The notes: generated by a model from the sequence alone, not told the origin. A stretch of 7,683 bases of DNA from Candidatus Geoarchaeota archaeon (GCA_015520395.1 WAQG01000068.1:1-7683), one strand, 5' to 3'; shown: positions 1 to 6,224, numbered from the stretch's first letter. Translations and numbers: made by a program.

Positions 1-161
1 ACAGCAACCCCCACCCTCCCAACGCCAACACTCATAACGCTCCTTAGCGCATATTCGACGAGGGGCCGGCCGAGGATCTCAACCTCAAACTTAGCACCCC
101 GGCTGATGCCGCTCAGCCTAGTCCCAGCGCCTGCGGCAAGTATCAGTGCTTCCCTCACCAT
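1..161 (-). CDS. Nucleotidyltransferase (NTP-transferase family), N-terminal part only
   Basis: The first 53 residues are present and the rest lies beyond the left edge. They begin MVREALILAAGAGTRL, the glycine-rich nucleotide-binding loop of sugar-phosphate and related nucleotidyltransferases (Rossmann-like fold). A lysine (K24, in GAKFEVEILGRPLVEY) takes the place of the PK lysine that contacts the phosphates in the family, and GRPLVEYAL matches the usual GKPLIEYxL segment. Such enzymes join an NTP to a sugar or polyol phosphate and release pyrophosphate. The substrate cannot be told from this fragment; GlmU-, RmlA- and inositol-phosphate cytidylyltransferase-like enzymes all fit. The start could be ATG at 161 or GTG at 164 (tandem GTGATG). 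A CTTTTAT box (189-195) lies 34 and 31 bases upstream, so the mRNA is probably leaderless. The gene reads away from the tRNA-Lys gene on the same strand. Confidence 0.85.
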   Translation of the reverse strand, partial: MVREALILAAGAGTRLSGISRGAKFEVEILGRPLVEYALRSVMSVGVGRVGVA

Positions 162-188
162 CACTTAAAATATGGTCTGGGCTGGGCA

Positions 189-195
189 ATAAAAG
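189..195 (-). promoter_or_regulatory. TATA-like box for the nucleotidyltransferase gene
   Basis: On the minus strand this reads CTTTTAT. It lies 31-34 bases before the GTG/ATG pair at 164/161, the distance expected if transcription begins at the start codon. It sits in the short gap after the tRNA-Lys 3' end (206), so the gene can be transcribed independently of the tRNA. Confidence 0.5.
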
Positions 196-205
196 CTATA
201 GTGGG

Positions 206-282
206 TGGCGGGCCCGGTGGGATTTGAACCCACGACCATCCGGTTAAGAGCCGGATGCTCTACCTGACTGAGCTACGGGCCC
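206..282 (-). tRNA. tRNA-Lys (anticodon CUU), CCA encoded
   Basis: Read on the minus strand, a complete cloverleaf forms: a 7-bp acceptor stem GGGCCCG/CGGGCCC, D-arm GCTC/GAGC, anticodon stem TCCGG/CCGGA with loop CTCTTAA (anticodon CTT, read as CUU, decoding AAG), a 5-base variable loop TGGTC, and T-arm GTGGG/CCCAC with loop TTCAAAT. The discriminator base is G. The 3' CCA is encoded in the DNA (206-208), so the mature body without CCA is 209-282, 74 bases. No intron is present. The GC-rich stems suit a thermophile. A TATA-like box lies 33 bases upstream (309-315). Confidence 0.97.
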
Positions 283-308
283 ACCAGCCTAATATTTGAC
301 GGCTTATA

Positions 309-315
309 ATTTAAG
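309..315 (-). promoter_or_regulatory. TATA-like box for tRNA-Lys
   Basis: The minus strand reads CTTAAAT preceded by a purine-containing stretch AAACG that can act as a TFB-recognition element. The box begins 33 bases before the first base of the tRNA (282). The 86-base gap between the tRNA and ade therefore holds two divergent promoters, this one and the ade box at 338-344. Confidence 0.55.
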
Positions 316-337
316 CGTTTCTGGAGGGTGCGGCGGG

Positions 338-344
338 CTTTTAT
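338..344 (+). promoter_or_regulatory. TATA-like box for ade
   Basis: CTTTTAT begins 31 bases before the GTG at 369 and 34 before the ATG at 372. No Shine-Dalgarno sequence precedes the start, so the transcript is probably leaderless or nearly so. Confidence 0.55.
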
Positions 345-368
345 CCCTGTGATCCCCAAGGTTATCCC

Positions 369-2117
369 GTGATGGACTGTAGGCTTGTCGACGTCGCCGT
401 TGGGAGGGCCCCGGCCGACCTCCTTCTAAGGAACACGGCCCTCATCGACGTCTATACTGGGGAGATGCTTGAGGGCTGGGACGTAGCTGTGGCCGGTGGG
501 AGGGTCGCCGCGGTTGGAGAGAGGCTCAGGTTAAGGGCAGGGAGAACCATCGATTTAAAGGGTCTCTACCTTGCCCCAGGGTTTATGGATGGGCATATAC
601 ATGTTGAGAGCAGCATGCTCACCCTCACCAGGTTCGCGGAGACGGTGATCCCCCATGGAACGACCAGCGTCTTCATAGATCCCCACGAGGTGGCTAACGT
701 CCTTGGGCTCCGCGGGGTCAGGCTCATGCTTAGGGAGGCTAGGGCCATCCCCATGAGGGTGTTTGTCACAGCACCCTCCTGTGTCCCGGCGCTTGGAGAA
801 CCCTTTGAGACGCCGGGCGCGATTCTCGGTCTCGGCGAGGTTAGGAGGATGCTTAGGTGGAGGGGGGTTGTGGCGCTGGGGGAGATGATGAACTTCCCAG
901 GTGTCGTAAACTGCGTTGAGGATGTTGTGGGAAAGGTGAGGAGCGCCTTGAGGATGGGGCTTCCGGTGGAGGGCCATGCCCCCCAGCTTCCGGAGGACTG
1001 GCTGAACGCCTACATCGCCATGGGGATCTCCTCATGCCATGAGTCGACGAGCCCTGAGGAGGCCGTTGCTAAGCTGAGGAGGGGCATGTATGTCATGGCT
1101 AGGGAGGGGAGCGCGTGGCGGGATCTCAGGCCCATAGTCAGGGGGGTTCTCGAAATGGGCTTAGATGTTAGGAGGCTTATCCTAGTGAGCGATGATAGGC
1201 ATCCTGGGGATCTTATCGGGAAGGGACATGTCGACTACCTCGTCCGGACGGCGGTTGAGGAGGGGCTTGACCCTGTCAAGGCCATTCAGTGTGTTACGAT
1301 CAACGTTGCGGAGCACTATGGCCTCGACGATATGCTTGGGGGGATCGCGCCTGGAAGGCTTGCCGACATGGTGGTTTTGGAGGACCTCAAGGAGGTTAGG
1401 GTGAGGGATGTCTACTTCGAGGGTGAGCTTATCGCCTCCCGGGGGGTTCTTCTCAAGGCTTTGGGGAAGCCTAGGTATCCGGGCTGGGCGACCAGAACGA
1501 TTAACATCCCCCGCCTACCCGGGGAGAGGGACTTGACGGTCGCCGTGGAGGCAGGTGGAGTTCTTAACGTCATAGGGGTGGTTGAGCATAGCGCCGTCAC
1601 AAGGCATCTCAGGGTGAAGGTGGGCCCAGGGTTCATTGCCCCGAGCCCCAGCGACGACCTTCTAACAGTCGTCGTTGTCGAGAGGCATAGAGGGACGGGC
1701 AGGTTTTCAGTCGGCCTAGTCAGGGGTTTTGGACTTGAGAGGGGGGCAATAGCGTCGAGCGTTGCGCACGACTCCCACAACCTGATATCGGTGGGAGCCT
1801 CGCCCAGAGACATGGTTGTAGCCCTCAGGGAGGTCGTAGAGATGCAGGGGGGCTTCGCCGTCGCCGAGGAGGGAAGGGTGGTGGCCAGGGTCAGGCTCCC
1901 CGTGGCAGGCCTGATGTCGCCCGAGCCTGCGGAGGAGGTGGCCTCATCTCTCAGGGCGCTGGAGGAGGCGATAAGGGGGCTGGGATGCATGGTTGAGGAT
2001 CCCTTCATGACGCTGTCGCTGCTAGCCCTCCCTGTAATACCGGAGCTGAGGATAACGGATAGGGGTCTCGTGGACGTTAGGGAGATGAGGATAATAAGCC
2101 TCATTGAGGGCGCCTAG
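369..2117 (+). CDS. ade: Adenine deaminase
   Basis: This enzyme hydrolyses adenine to hypoxanthine and ammonia in purine salvage, in the cytoplasm. At 582 residues it has the full family length. The amidohydrolase barrel carries the metal-binding GFMDGHIHVESSM (H76, H78), HGTTSVFIDPHE (96-107), GEMMNFPG with E172, EGHAP with H203, SSCHES with H224, and SDD with D275/D276. The separate C-terminal Ade domain is intact: VAHDSHNLI (465-473), MQGGFAV (492-498), PVAGLMS (511-517) and DPFMTLSLLALPVIPEL (544-560), which distinguishes it from dihydroorotase- or guanine-deaminase-type relatives. The start is GTG 369 or the adjacent ATG 372; promoter spacing permits both. Its TAG stop overlaps the stop of the convergent hisS by four bases. 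Confidence 0.96.
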   Translation: MMDCRLVDVAVGRAPADLLLRNTALIDVYTGEMLEGWDVAVAGGRVAAVGERLRLRAGRTIDLKGLYLAPGFMDGHIHVESSMLTLTRFAETVIPHGTTSVFIDPHEVANVLGLRGVRLMLREARAIPMRVFVTAPSCVPALGEPFETPGAILGLGEVRRMLRWRGVVALGEMMNFPGVVNCVEDVVGKVRSALRMGLPVEGHAPQLPEDWLNAYIAMGISSCHESTSPEEAVAKLRRGMYVMAREGSAWRDLRPIVRGVLEMGLDVRRLILVSDDRHPGDLIGKGHVDYLVRTAVEEGLDPVKAIQCVTINVAEHYGLDDMLGGIAPGRLADMVVLEDLKEVRVRDVYFEGELIASRGVLLKALGKPRYPGWATRTINIPRLPGERDLTVAVEAGGVLNVIGVVEHSAVTRHLRVKVGPGFIAPSPSDDLLTVVVVERHRGTGRFSVGLVRGFGLERGAIASSVAHDSHNLISVGASPRDMVVALREVVEMQGGFAVAEEGRVVARVRLPVAGLMSPEPAEEVASSLRALEEAIRGLGCMVEDPFMTLSLLALPVIPELRITDRGLVDVREMRIISLIEGA

Positions 2118-3397
2118 TCGGGAAGCCTCTCAGGAAGCTCCTCGACGGGAACCTCCACCTGCACCCCAGTCTTCATGTTTTTAACGGAGACAACTCCCTT
2201 CTCAGCCTCCCTTCTCCCAACAACGACCACGTAGTCGTAACCCTGGGCAGACGCGTATGAAAACGCCCTTTTAATGCTCCTGGCCGAGACGTCCAAAACA
2301 GCCCTGGCACCCATCTTCCCCCTAAGAGCCCTCAGGGCCTCGCCAGCCAGCCTAACAACCCTCTCATCCTCCCCCGCCAGGACAACCAGAGCCTTGAATG
2401 TACGATCCTCATAGCTGACCCCAGCCTCAACCTGAGCCAGATGCACCCTGTCCAGGCCTATGGCAAAGCCCGTGGCCGGCATGTCGGGTCCGCCGAAGAG
2501 GGAGATGAGCTTGTCGTATCTCCCGCCTCCCGCCAGAGCGACCCTAAGGTGAGAGTAGCACTCAAATATGACGCCAGTGTAGTAGGCTAGCCCCCTGGCA
2601 AACCCCATGTCTATGAACAGCCTCTCCCTGGGGACTCCGAGCATGACGGCATACCTCAGTATCTCTCTCAGCCTTTCAAGCTCCCTTAAGGCTGGCTCGT
2701 ATCGGGATAGCTGCTCCCAGGCCTCCTCAAAGACCTTGTCCATACCACCCTTCACGCTTGCTAGGCCTGTGAGGACATCCCTGAGCTCGGCTGGGTAGCT
2801 TGAGAGTATCTTCATGGCCTCGTCCCACTGGTCCCTGTCTATGAAGCCGAGCACGTCGTCCTGCTCATGCTCCGGAACCTTGAAGATCCCCATCAGGGCC
2901 CTATGAACCCCCACGTGACCCACCTTAAACCTGTGATCCCTCAGGCCAGCCATCTCCATGAACCTGGACAGCATCTCTATGAGCTCGGCGTCGGCCAGCG
3001 CCCTACCGCTCCCTATAAGCTCGTATCCAGCCTGCCAGAACTCCCTGTACCTCCCCTTCTGCGGCTCATCGTACCTAAACAGGTTCACTATGTAGAATAG
3101 CCTCAGGGGCTTCGGATATCCGAGCATCTTCGAGGCAACTATCCTTGCGACCGAGGCTGTGGCCTCCGGCCTCAGGACGACCTTCCTTCCGCCAAGGTCG
3201 GTGAACGTGTACATCCTCTCCTTTATCTCGCCCCCTGACTTGGCGGCGAAGAGCTCGTAGCTCTCTATCGTCGGGAGTATAACCTCCTCATACCCATAAA
3301 GCGACGCGAGCCTCCTAGATAGGTCAAACAGCCTTATAAGCCCCCTCGCCTCATCGGGAAGAAGATCCCGCATCCCCCTGACGGGCCTAAACCTCAT
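2114..3397 (-). CDS. hisS: Histidyl-tRNA synthetase (class II)
   Basis: The protein attaches histidine to tRNA-His in the cytoplasm. It has 427 residues, normal for the family. Class II features in order: RPVRGMRDLLPDEA at 4-17 (motif 1 region), LRPEATASVARI (75-86), motif 2 FRYDEPQKGRYREFWQAGYE (107-126), the histidine-specific FARGLAYYTG (266-275), AGGGRYDKLISLFGG (289-303), and motif 3 ATGFAIGLDR (308-317). The anticodon-binding domain spans about 334-427 (KALVVLAG, YDYVVVVGRREAEKG). The open frame continues 22 residues upstream to an ATG at 3461-3463, but that segment crosses the promoter box at 3423-3430 and lacks family resemblance. ATG 3397 lies 32 bases after the box and starts MRFRPVRGMRDLLP as expected, so I chose it. 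It converges with ade, stop on stop. Confidence 0.96.
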   Translation of the reverse strand: MRFRPVRGMRDLLPDEARGLIRLFDLSRRLASLYGYEEVILPTIESYELFAAKSGGEIKERMYTFTDLGGRKVVLRPEATASVARIVASKMLGYPKPLRLFYIVNLFRYDEPQKGRYREFWQAGYELIGSGRALADAELIEMLSRFMEMAGLRDHRFKVGHVGVHRALMGIFKVPEHEQDDVLGFIDRDQWDEAMKILSSYPAELRDVLTGLASVKGGMDKVFEEAWEQLSRYEPALRELERLREILRYAVMLGVPRERLFIDMGFARGLAYYTGVIFECYSHLRVALAGGGRYDKLISLFGGPDMPATGFAIGLDRVHLAQVEAGVSYEDRTFKALVVLAGEDERVVRLAGEALRALRGKMGARAVLDVSARSIKRAFSYASAQGYDYVVVVGRREAEKGVVSVKNMKTGVQVEVPVEELPERLPD

Positions 3398-3422
3398 CGT
3401 CAAAACTCCAATATACAACCCG

Positions 3423-3430
3423 ATAAAAAC
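3423..3430 (-). promoter_or_regulatory. TATA-like box for hisS
   Basis: The minus strand reads GTTTTTAT. It lies about 32 bases before the ATG at 3397, which supports a leaderless start there and argues against the longer open frame. Confidence 0.55.
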
Positions 3431-3490
3431 TTTATCAGATAAGCGGGCAGCCCGCCACTGCATTCCCCCAACGCGCCCTCACGGATCGCC

Positions 3491-3500
3491 GCTTATAAAG
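3491..3500 (+). promoter_or_regulatory. Orphan TATA-like box between hisS and sfsA
   Basis: GCTTATAAAG is a good archaeal box, but no protein gene starts 25-40 bases downstream on the plus strand. The sequence at about 3520-3600 could be a small RNA: CTG-ATAACC (3560-3568) can pair with GGTTAT-(G)-CAG (3583-3592), nine pairs with one bulge. The same stretch also resembles pieces of a tRNA-Ile. I see no coding potential here. The 215 bases between the hisS and sfsA coding regions otherwise hold only the hisS promoter and an inverted repeat at the sfsA stop. Confidence 0.3.
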
Positions 3501-3598
3501 AGGTCAATAAGCCTAGGTGTTAGCTTGACACGGCATCTCAGCAGCTGGTAAGGCCTATTCTGATAACCGTTGAGGGTTCCATGGTTATGCAGATACGA

Positions 3599-3620
3599 GA
3601 GCTTTAGCCTAATTAAGCTC
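3599..3620. repeat. Inverted repeat across the sfsA stop codon
   Basis: GAGCTT (3599-3604) and AAGCTC (3615-3620) are perfect complements around a 10-base AT-rich spacer that contains the sfsA stop (3613-3615). It could slow transcription at the end of sfsA, but there is no T-run after it, so a terminator role is only a possibility. Confidence 0.3.
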
Positions 3621-4377
3621 CGGAACGCCTAGCTCTTCTTCGAGGAAACCCATAAAGTGGGTATTCCCACCCAGAAAGACACATACAAACATCCATATTG
3701 CCATCAACGAAGACCACCGAGGACCTCGACGGGTCATAGTATATATTAATCGCTCTGACACCTACTCCAACCTCTACGCTTTTTAGTAGAAGATCAAATA
3801 TCACGGGGTCCCCCCTAACATACGGTTTGAACGCCTTAACGTTCGGCAATGCTGCAACGAAGAGTACGGCCGCCCGCCCCCCAGACAAAGCGTGCCTTAT
3901 AAGAGTTCTCACATGGCGCCTACCCCTCTCGGTCGGGCAGTCCGGATACATTGCATAGTGCCCATCGCCCCTAAAGACAGCGCTCTTAGTTTCTAGGTAA
4001 AACCTTTTACCGCCGCATCTCAGTAGATAGTCAATAACGGAGTCGTCCAGCCTAGCCTCCCTTCTCAGGATCTCACAGCCGTCAAGCCATGGAATAAGCC
4101 CAAGCAACAGGGCTTTCTCAAAGGCCCTCGACTGAAACTTCGTGTCTATAAGCGCCCCGGCGCCCATATCGTGGACGGCGAACAGCCTGTACCTGGTTTT
4201 CCCTGGCCTTGCCCTCCTCAGGCAGTATGCCCTCCTCCCCCGCACCATGAATTCAAGCAACCTGCCAGTGTTATTTATATAGGCCTTCTCCAGCCTTCCA
4301 TCGACAAGGACGTCGACGACGAACCTGTTGGCCCGCCTGACAATCTCGCACATAACAACGTTATATATCTTGAACAT
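3613..4377 (-). CDS. sfsA: SfsA family protein (DNA-binding/PD-(D/E)XK nuclease-like fold)
   Basis: The 254-residue product matches the sugar fermentation stimulation protein family: RANRFVVDVLVDG (about 14-26), NNTGRLLEF near 34-42 (the ANTGR motif), REARLDDSVIDYLL (about 107-120), FYLETKSA (about 126-133), YPDCPTERGRRHVRTL (about 143-158), a beta strand AVLFVAALP, and VEVGVGVRAINIYYD near the C-terminus. The D...ExK arrangement (VIDYLL...LETKS) is the nuclease-like core known in the family, with an N-terminal OB-like domain. E. coli SfsA binds DNA and affects maltose gene expression; the role in archaea is not settled. The frame stays open 120 codons further upstream, but that region is antisense to the neighbouring gene. 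ATG 4377 (MFKIYNVVMCEIVRRANRF) fits homologues; ATG 4353 is an alternative. It ends in an arginine-rich tail. Confidence 0.9.
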   Translation of the reverse strand: MFKIYNVVMCEIVRRANRFVVDVLVDGRLEKAYINNTGRLLEFMVRGRRAYCLRRARPGKTRYRLFAVHDMGAGALIDTKFQSRAFEKALLLGLIPWLDGCEILRREARLDDSVIDYLLRCGGKRFYLETKSAVFRGDGHYAMYPDCPTERGRRHVRTLIRHALSGGRAAVLFVAALPNVKAFKPYVRGDPVIFDLLLKSVEVGVGVRAINIYYDPSRSSVVFVDGNMDVCMCLSGWEYPLYGFPRRRARRSGA

Positions 4378-4424
4378 CTCGACGCCGCCCAACGTCGCCC
4401 GCTCAGAATAGGGGCTGATCTCCA

Positions 4425-4434
4425 ATAAATTTAT
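4425..4434. promoter_or_regulatory. Palindromic AT box between sfsA and the PLD-like gene
   Basis: ATAAATTTAT is a perfect 10-base palindrome, so it can act as a TATA box in both directions. On the plus strand the box lies 31-33 bases before the ATG at 4461, the leaderless spacing seen for other genes here. On the minus strand it is about 50 bases before the sfsA ATG (4377), giving a leader of about 22-26 bases. A weaker CTATTCT box (4405-4411, minus) stands 34 bases before the sfsA start and could be used instead. Confidence 0.5.
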
Positions 4435-4460
4435 CTCCGTCAATCCCTGAATCATCTGGG

Positions 4461-5167
4461 ATGCCGGAGTACGCCGCCGTAGCCCTGCTGGCGGTGGAAA
4501 TGGCCCCGTAGCCCTCTCCATAGTCCTGCTTATCCTGAGCGCACGGGAGTGGAGGGGGAGAAGGGAGCTCATCGAGTCGATCATGCAGGCGACGAGGGCC
4601 CTCTCCAGGGAGGAGTACTTTAACCTCGTGGTCTCGACGCTGAGGACGGCCAGCTCGGAGGTTTTCGGCGTTGTAACGGGGTCAAGGCCCCGCACAGAGA
4701 TCGGGAGAAGAGCTTTGTTAAGGATAGTAGACTCCATCGAGGAGCTTTCTAGGAAGGGGGTTAAGATAAGGTACCTAATGCCTATGAGGGAGGAGTCCCT
4801 GGGGGTGGGCTACATGTATACCAGGAGGGGGGCCGAGGTAAAGTACTTCCCCGGCCTCATGGTCCAGGACTTCAGGTACATGGTGGTCGACGGCAAGGTT
4901 ACCGTGATAGGGCTGCCGGAGAGAGTTGGGAGCGCCCAGCCAACGAGGCTCGGCTACAAGATAGCTTCGGAGGGGCTTGCCGCCCTCCTCAAATCAGACT
5001 TCGAGGCTAGATGGAACTCCAGGGAGGCTGCAAGCTATGAGGAATACTGCAAGATGGTGATTAACCGAATAAGGAAAACTAATCCAGATGTATCCAACGA
5101 GACCATAGCATCCCACCTAGGCATCCCCGTTGACGAGGTAGCGAGACTTGGAGGCGGGGAGTCTTAG
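4461..5167 (+). CDS. Unrecognised protein with inactive PLD-like domain, possible membrane anchor and C-terminal HTH; apparent frameshift near 4505
   Basis: The main frame is intact from 4451 to 5167; its first ATG is at 4583 (194 residues). Counting from there, 12-146 look like a phospholipase-D-type domain: GVKIRYLMP (59-67), GAEVKYFPGL (83-92), FRYMVVDGKVTVIG (97-110) and KSDFEARWN (137-145). The catalytic HxK...D motif is degraded (D96, R98, D103), so it probably senses or binds rather than cleaves, as in TrmB-like regulators. Residues about 170-188 (SNETIASHLGIPVDEVARL) resemble a helix-turn-helix. No start exists between 4451 and 4583 in this frame, but ATG 4461 in another frame is correctly placed behind a TATA box and encodes MPEYAAVALLAVEMAP before TAG at 4509. 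Adding one C to the CCCC at 4504-4507 joins both frames into about 235 residues with one membrane helix (about 5-27). The gene is divergent from sfsA. Confidence 0.7.
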
Positions 5168-5539
5168 GCTATGCTACATAACTGTGAAGCAAACACTCCT
5201 TTATCATATAGCTGATTTCAACGCCTCCTAACAGACGCAATAAGACACTCCTTGACGCACTCAGAACGGGATCACCAGCCTATAACATCCTGGAGGTGAA
5301 AGCCCGTATCCAAAACCCAGTTTAGTTTATTGTTGATCTACGGGAGACAAAGTTGCCCATCGCCTAAGAGGAGAATCTCACGGTATTTGGCTCCGGTCAT
5401 GTAAGGAGGTTTGGTGGGCCTAGCGAACGGGCGCCTATTCATCCCGGCCCTTCCGGGCCTGTCATAGGCGCGATCCTGCCGGACATTATACTCTTGTCTG
5501 GACGCCGTATTAAAGTGTTTCCCATCGCCCCTATTATTG
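5168..5539. other. Gene-poor gap between two converging genes
   Basis: These 372 bases separate the 3' ends of the PLD-like gene (plus) and the LysE-family gene (minus). Codon stops occur in all frames over 5168-5367. From 5370 a plus-strand frame is open and runs into the antisense of the LysE gene; its translation (EENLTVFGSGHVRRFGG, PVIGAILPDIILLSGRR) looks somewhat protein-like but has no start codon behind a promoter and no family that I recognise. It could be a gene remnant. The clear structure is the stem-loop at 5431-5471. I see no T-run terminator, tRNA or CRISPR repeat. Confidence 0.5.
5431..5471. repeat. Strong two-tier stem-loop
   Basis: GCGCCTAT (5431-5438) pairs perfectly with ATAGGCGC (5464-5471), and inside it GGCCC (5446-5450) pairs with GGGCC (5455-5459) around a TTCC loop. 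Thirteen pairs, mostly GC, are closed with one asymmetric internal loop. It lies about 70 bases past the stop of the LysE gene (minus) and about 260 past the stop of the PLD-like gene (plus). It may be a processing or pausing structure, part of a small RNA, or the end of a decayed mobile element. No T-run follows on either strand. Confidence 0.6.
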
Positions 5540-6187
5540 TCAGGCTGGTAGGATGCTTATTGCTAGGAGAGCCTTGGCAAGCATGTCGAAGGCGAAGAGT
5601 AGTAGGAGGGCTGCGAGGATCAAGAGGAGGGCCCTGTACTTGGCTCCCCCAAGCAGCTCGGATCCCTTCATCCCTATCCCAGCTAGCAGGGAGAGCCAGA
5701 GGAAGTCGTACCAGACATGGAGGATATACATGAGGATGAAGCTTAGGGGCATGGCCGCTGATGCTACAATTATTATCGGCCATCCGGCCCCCACCCACCA
5801 GAGGAGGAAGTAGGGATTCAACGCTGTGAAGAGCAGGCCGAGTACGAGGGGCCTTCCCGACGCCGCCGACCTTCCAACGCCCGGTTCGACGCCTCTTAGG
5901 GCATCCCTAACTATGAGGTATGCGAAGAACACCATCGTTGCCGCTGAGAAGACCGCCATAGCTACCTTCACGGACGGGCTAAGCACCAGCCTCGTGGCGA
6001 TCACCGTGAGGAGAAGCGTGTATGGGGCTTCGAAAAGGGCGTGGCCAAGGGAGACCAGTACACCAGCTCTCCAACCTCCACCCCTGGCACCCTCAGCTAT
6101 CGTTGCAAAGCTTAGGGGTCCCGGCGATAGGGCGCCGCTGGGCGATATCACCAGGGTTGTGACTATCAGTTTGGTGACCCACAGCAT
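5540..6187 (-). CDS. LysE/RhtB-family transporter
   Basis: This is a 215-residue integral membrane protein with about six predicted helices (roughly 7-27, 38-64, 70-95, 111-135, 138-173 possibly two, 186-208). The family signature SGALSPGPLSFATIAEG (17-33) is present, as is the mid-protein ALNPYFLLWW (122-131). Members export amino acids or related small molecules by proton exchange; the substrate cannot be read from the sequence, and archaeal members are mostly uncharacterised. An ATG at 6208 would add seven residues (MNNPLLE). I chose ATG 6187 because a CTTTTAA box (6212-6218) lies 31 bases upstream of it, matching the leaderless spacing of the neighbours, and MLWVTKLIVTTLV fits the family N-terminus. 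If it is read from the reductase transcript instead, ATG 6208 is possible, 16 bases after that stop. Confidence 0.88.
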   Translation of the reverse strand: MLWVTKLIVTTLVISPSGALSPGPLSFATIAEGARGGGWRAGVLVSLGHALFEAPYTLLLTVIATRLVLSPSVKVAMAVFSAATMVFFAYLIVRDALRGVEPGVGRSAASGRPLVLGLLFTALNPYFLLWWVGAGWPIIIVASAAMPLSFILMYILHVWYDFLWLSLLAGIGMKGSELLGGAKYRALLLILAALLLLFAFDMLAKALLAISILPA

Positions 6188-6209
6188 CTCTAGTAGGGGG
6201 TTGTTCATA

Positions 6210-6218
6210 GTTTAAAAG
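6210..6218 (-). promoter_or_regulatory. TATA-like box for the LysE-family gene
   Basis: The minus strand reads CTTTTAAAC, 31 bases before ATG 6187. It sits just after the reductase stop (6225), so the transporter can have its own promoter though it follows the reductase on the same strand. It overlaps the leader that ATG 6208 would need. Confidence 0.45.
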
Positions 6219-6224
6219 GTTTGT

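Noticed and set aside
1412..2104. Long antisense open frame within ade
   Set aside because: The ade frame carries all catalytic motifs and the C-terminal domain; the antisense product is serine/leucine-rich without any domain.
3398..3463. Longer hisS start adding 22 residues (ATG 3461-3463)
   Set aside because: The added segment crosses the TATA-like box at 3423-3430 and has no family similarity; MRFRPVRGMRDLLP at 3397 fits both promoter and family.
4500..4511. Programmed -1 frameshifting at ATG-GCC-CCG-TAG
   Set aside because: The P-site codon cannot re-pair well after a -1 slip and there is no obvious downstream structure placed for stimulation; a missing C is simpler.
4378..4737. The sfsA frame is open for 120 more codons upstream
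   Set aside because: That stretch is antisense to the PLD-like gene, crosses the shared promoter and has no SfsA similarity; it is an open shadow caused by high GC content.
5295..5410. Resemblance to the right end of an IS200/IS605-type element (GGAGGTGAAAGCCC, GGAGAATCTCACGG, TAAGGAGGT)
   Set aside because: Only short words match my memory of such ends; there is no transposase or TnpB remnant in any frame, no left end and no clear terminal hairpin of the right type.
5439..5813. Open frames on both strands within and beside the LysE-family gene
   Set aside because: They are antisense or out-of-frame shadows with no promoter-placed start and no recognisable domain, while the LysE frame has clear family motifs and membrane helices.
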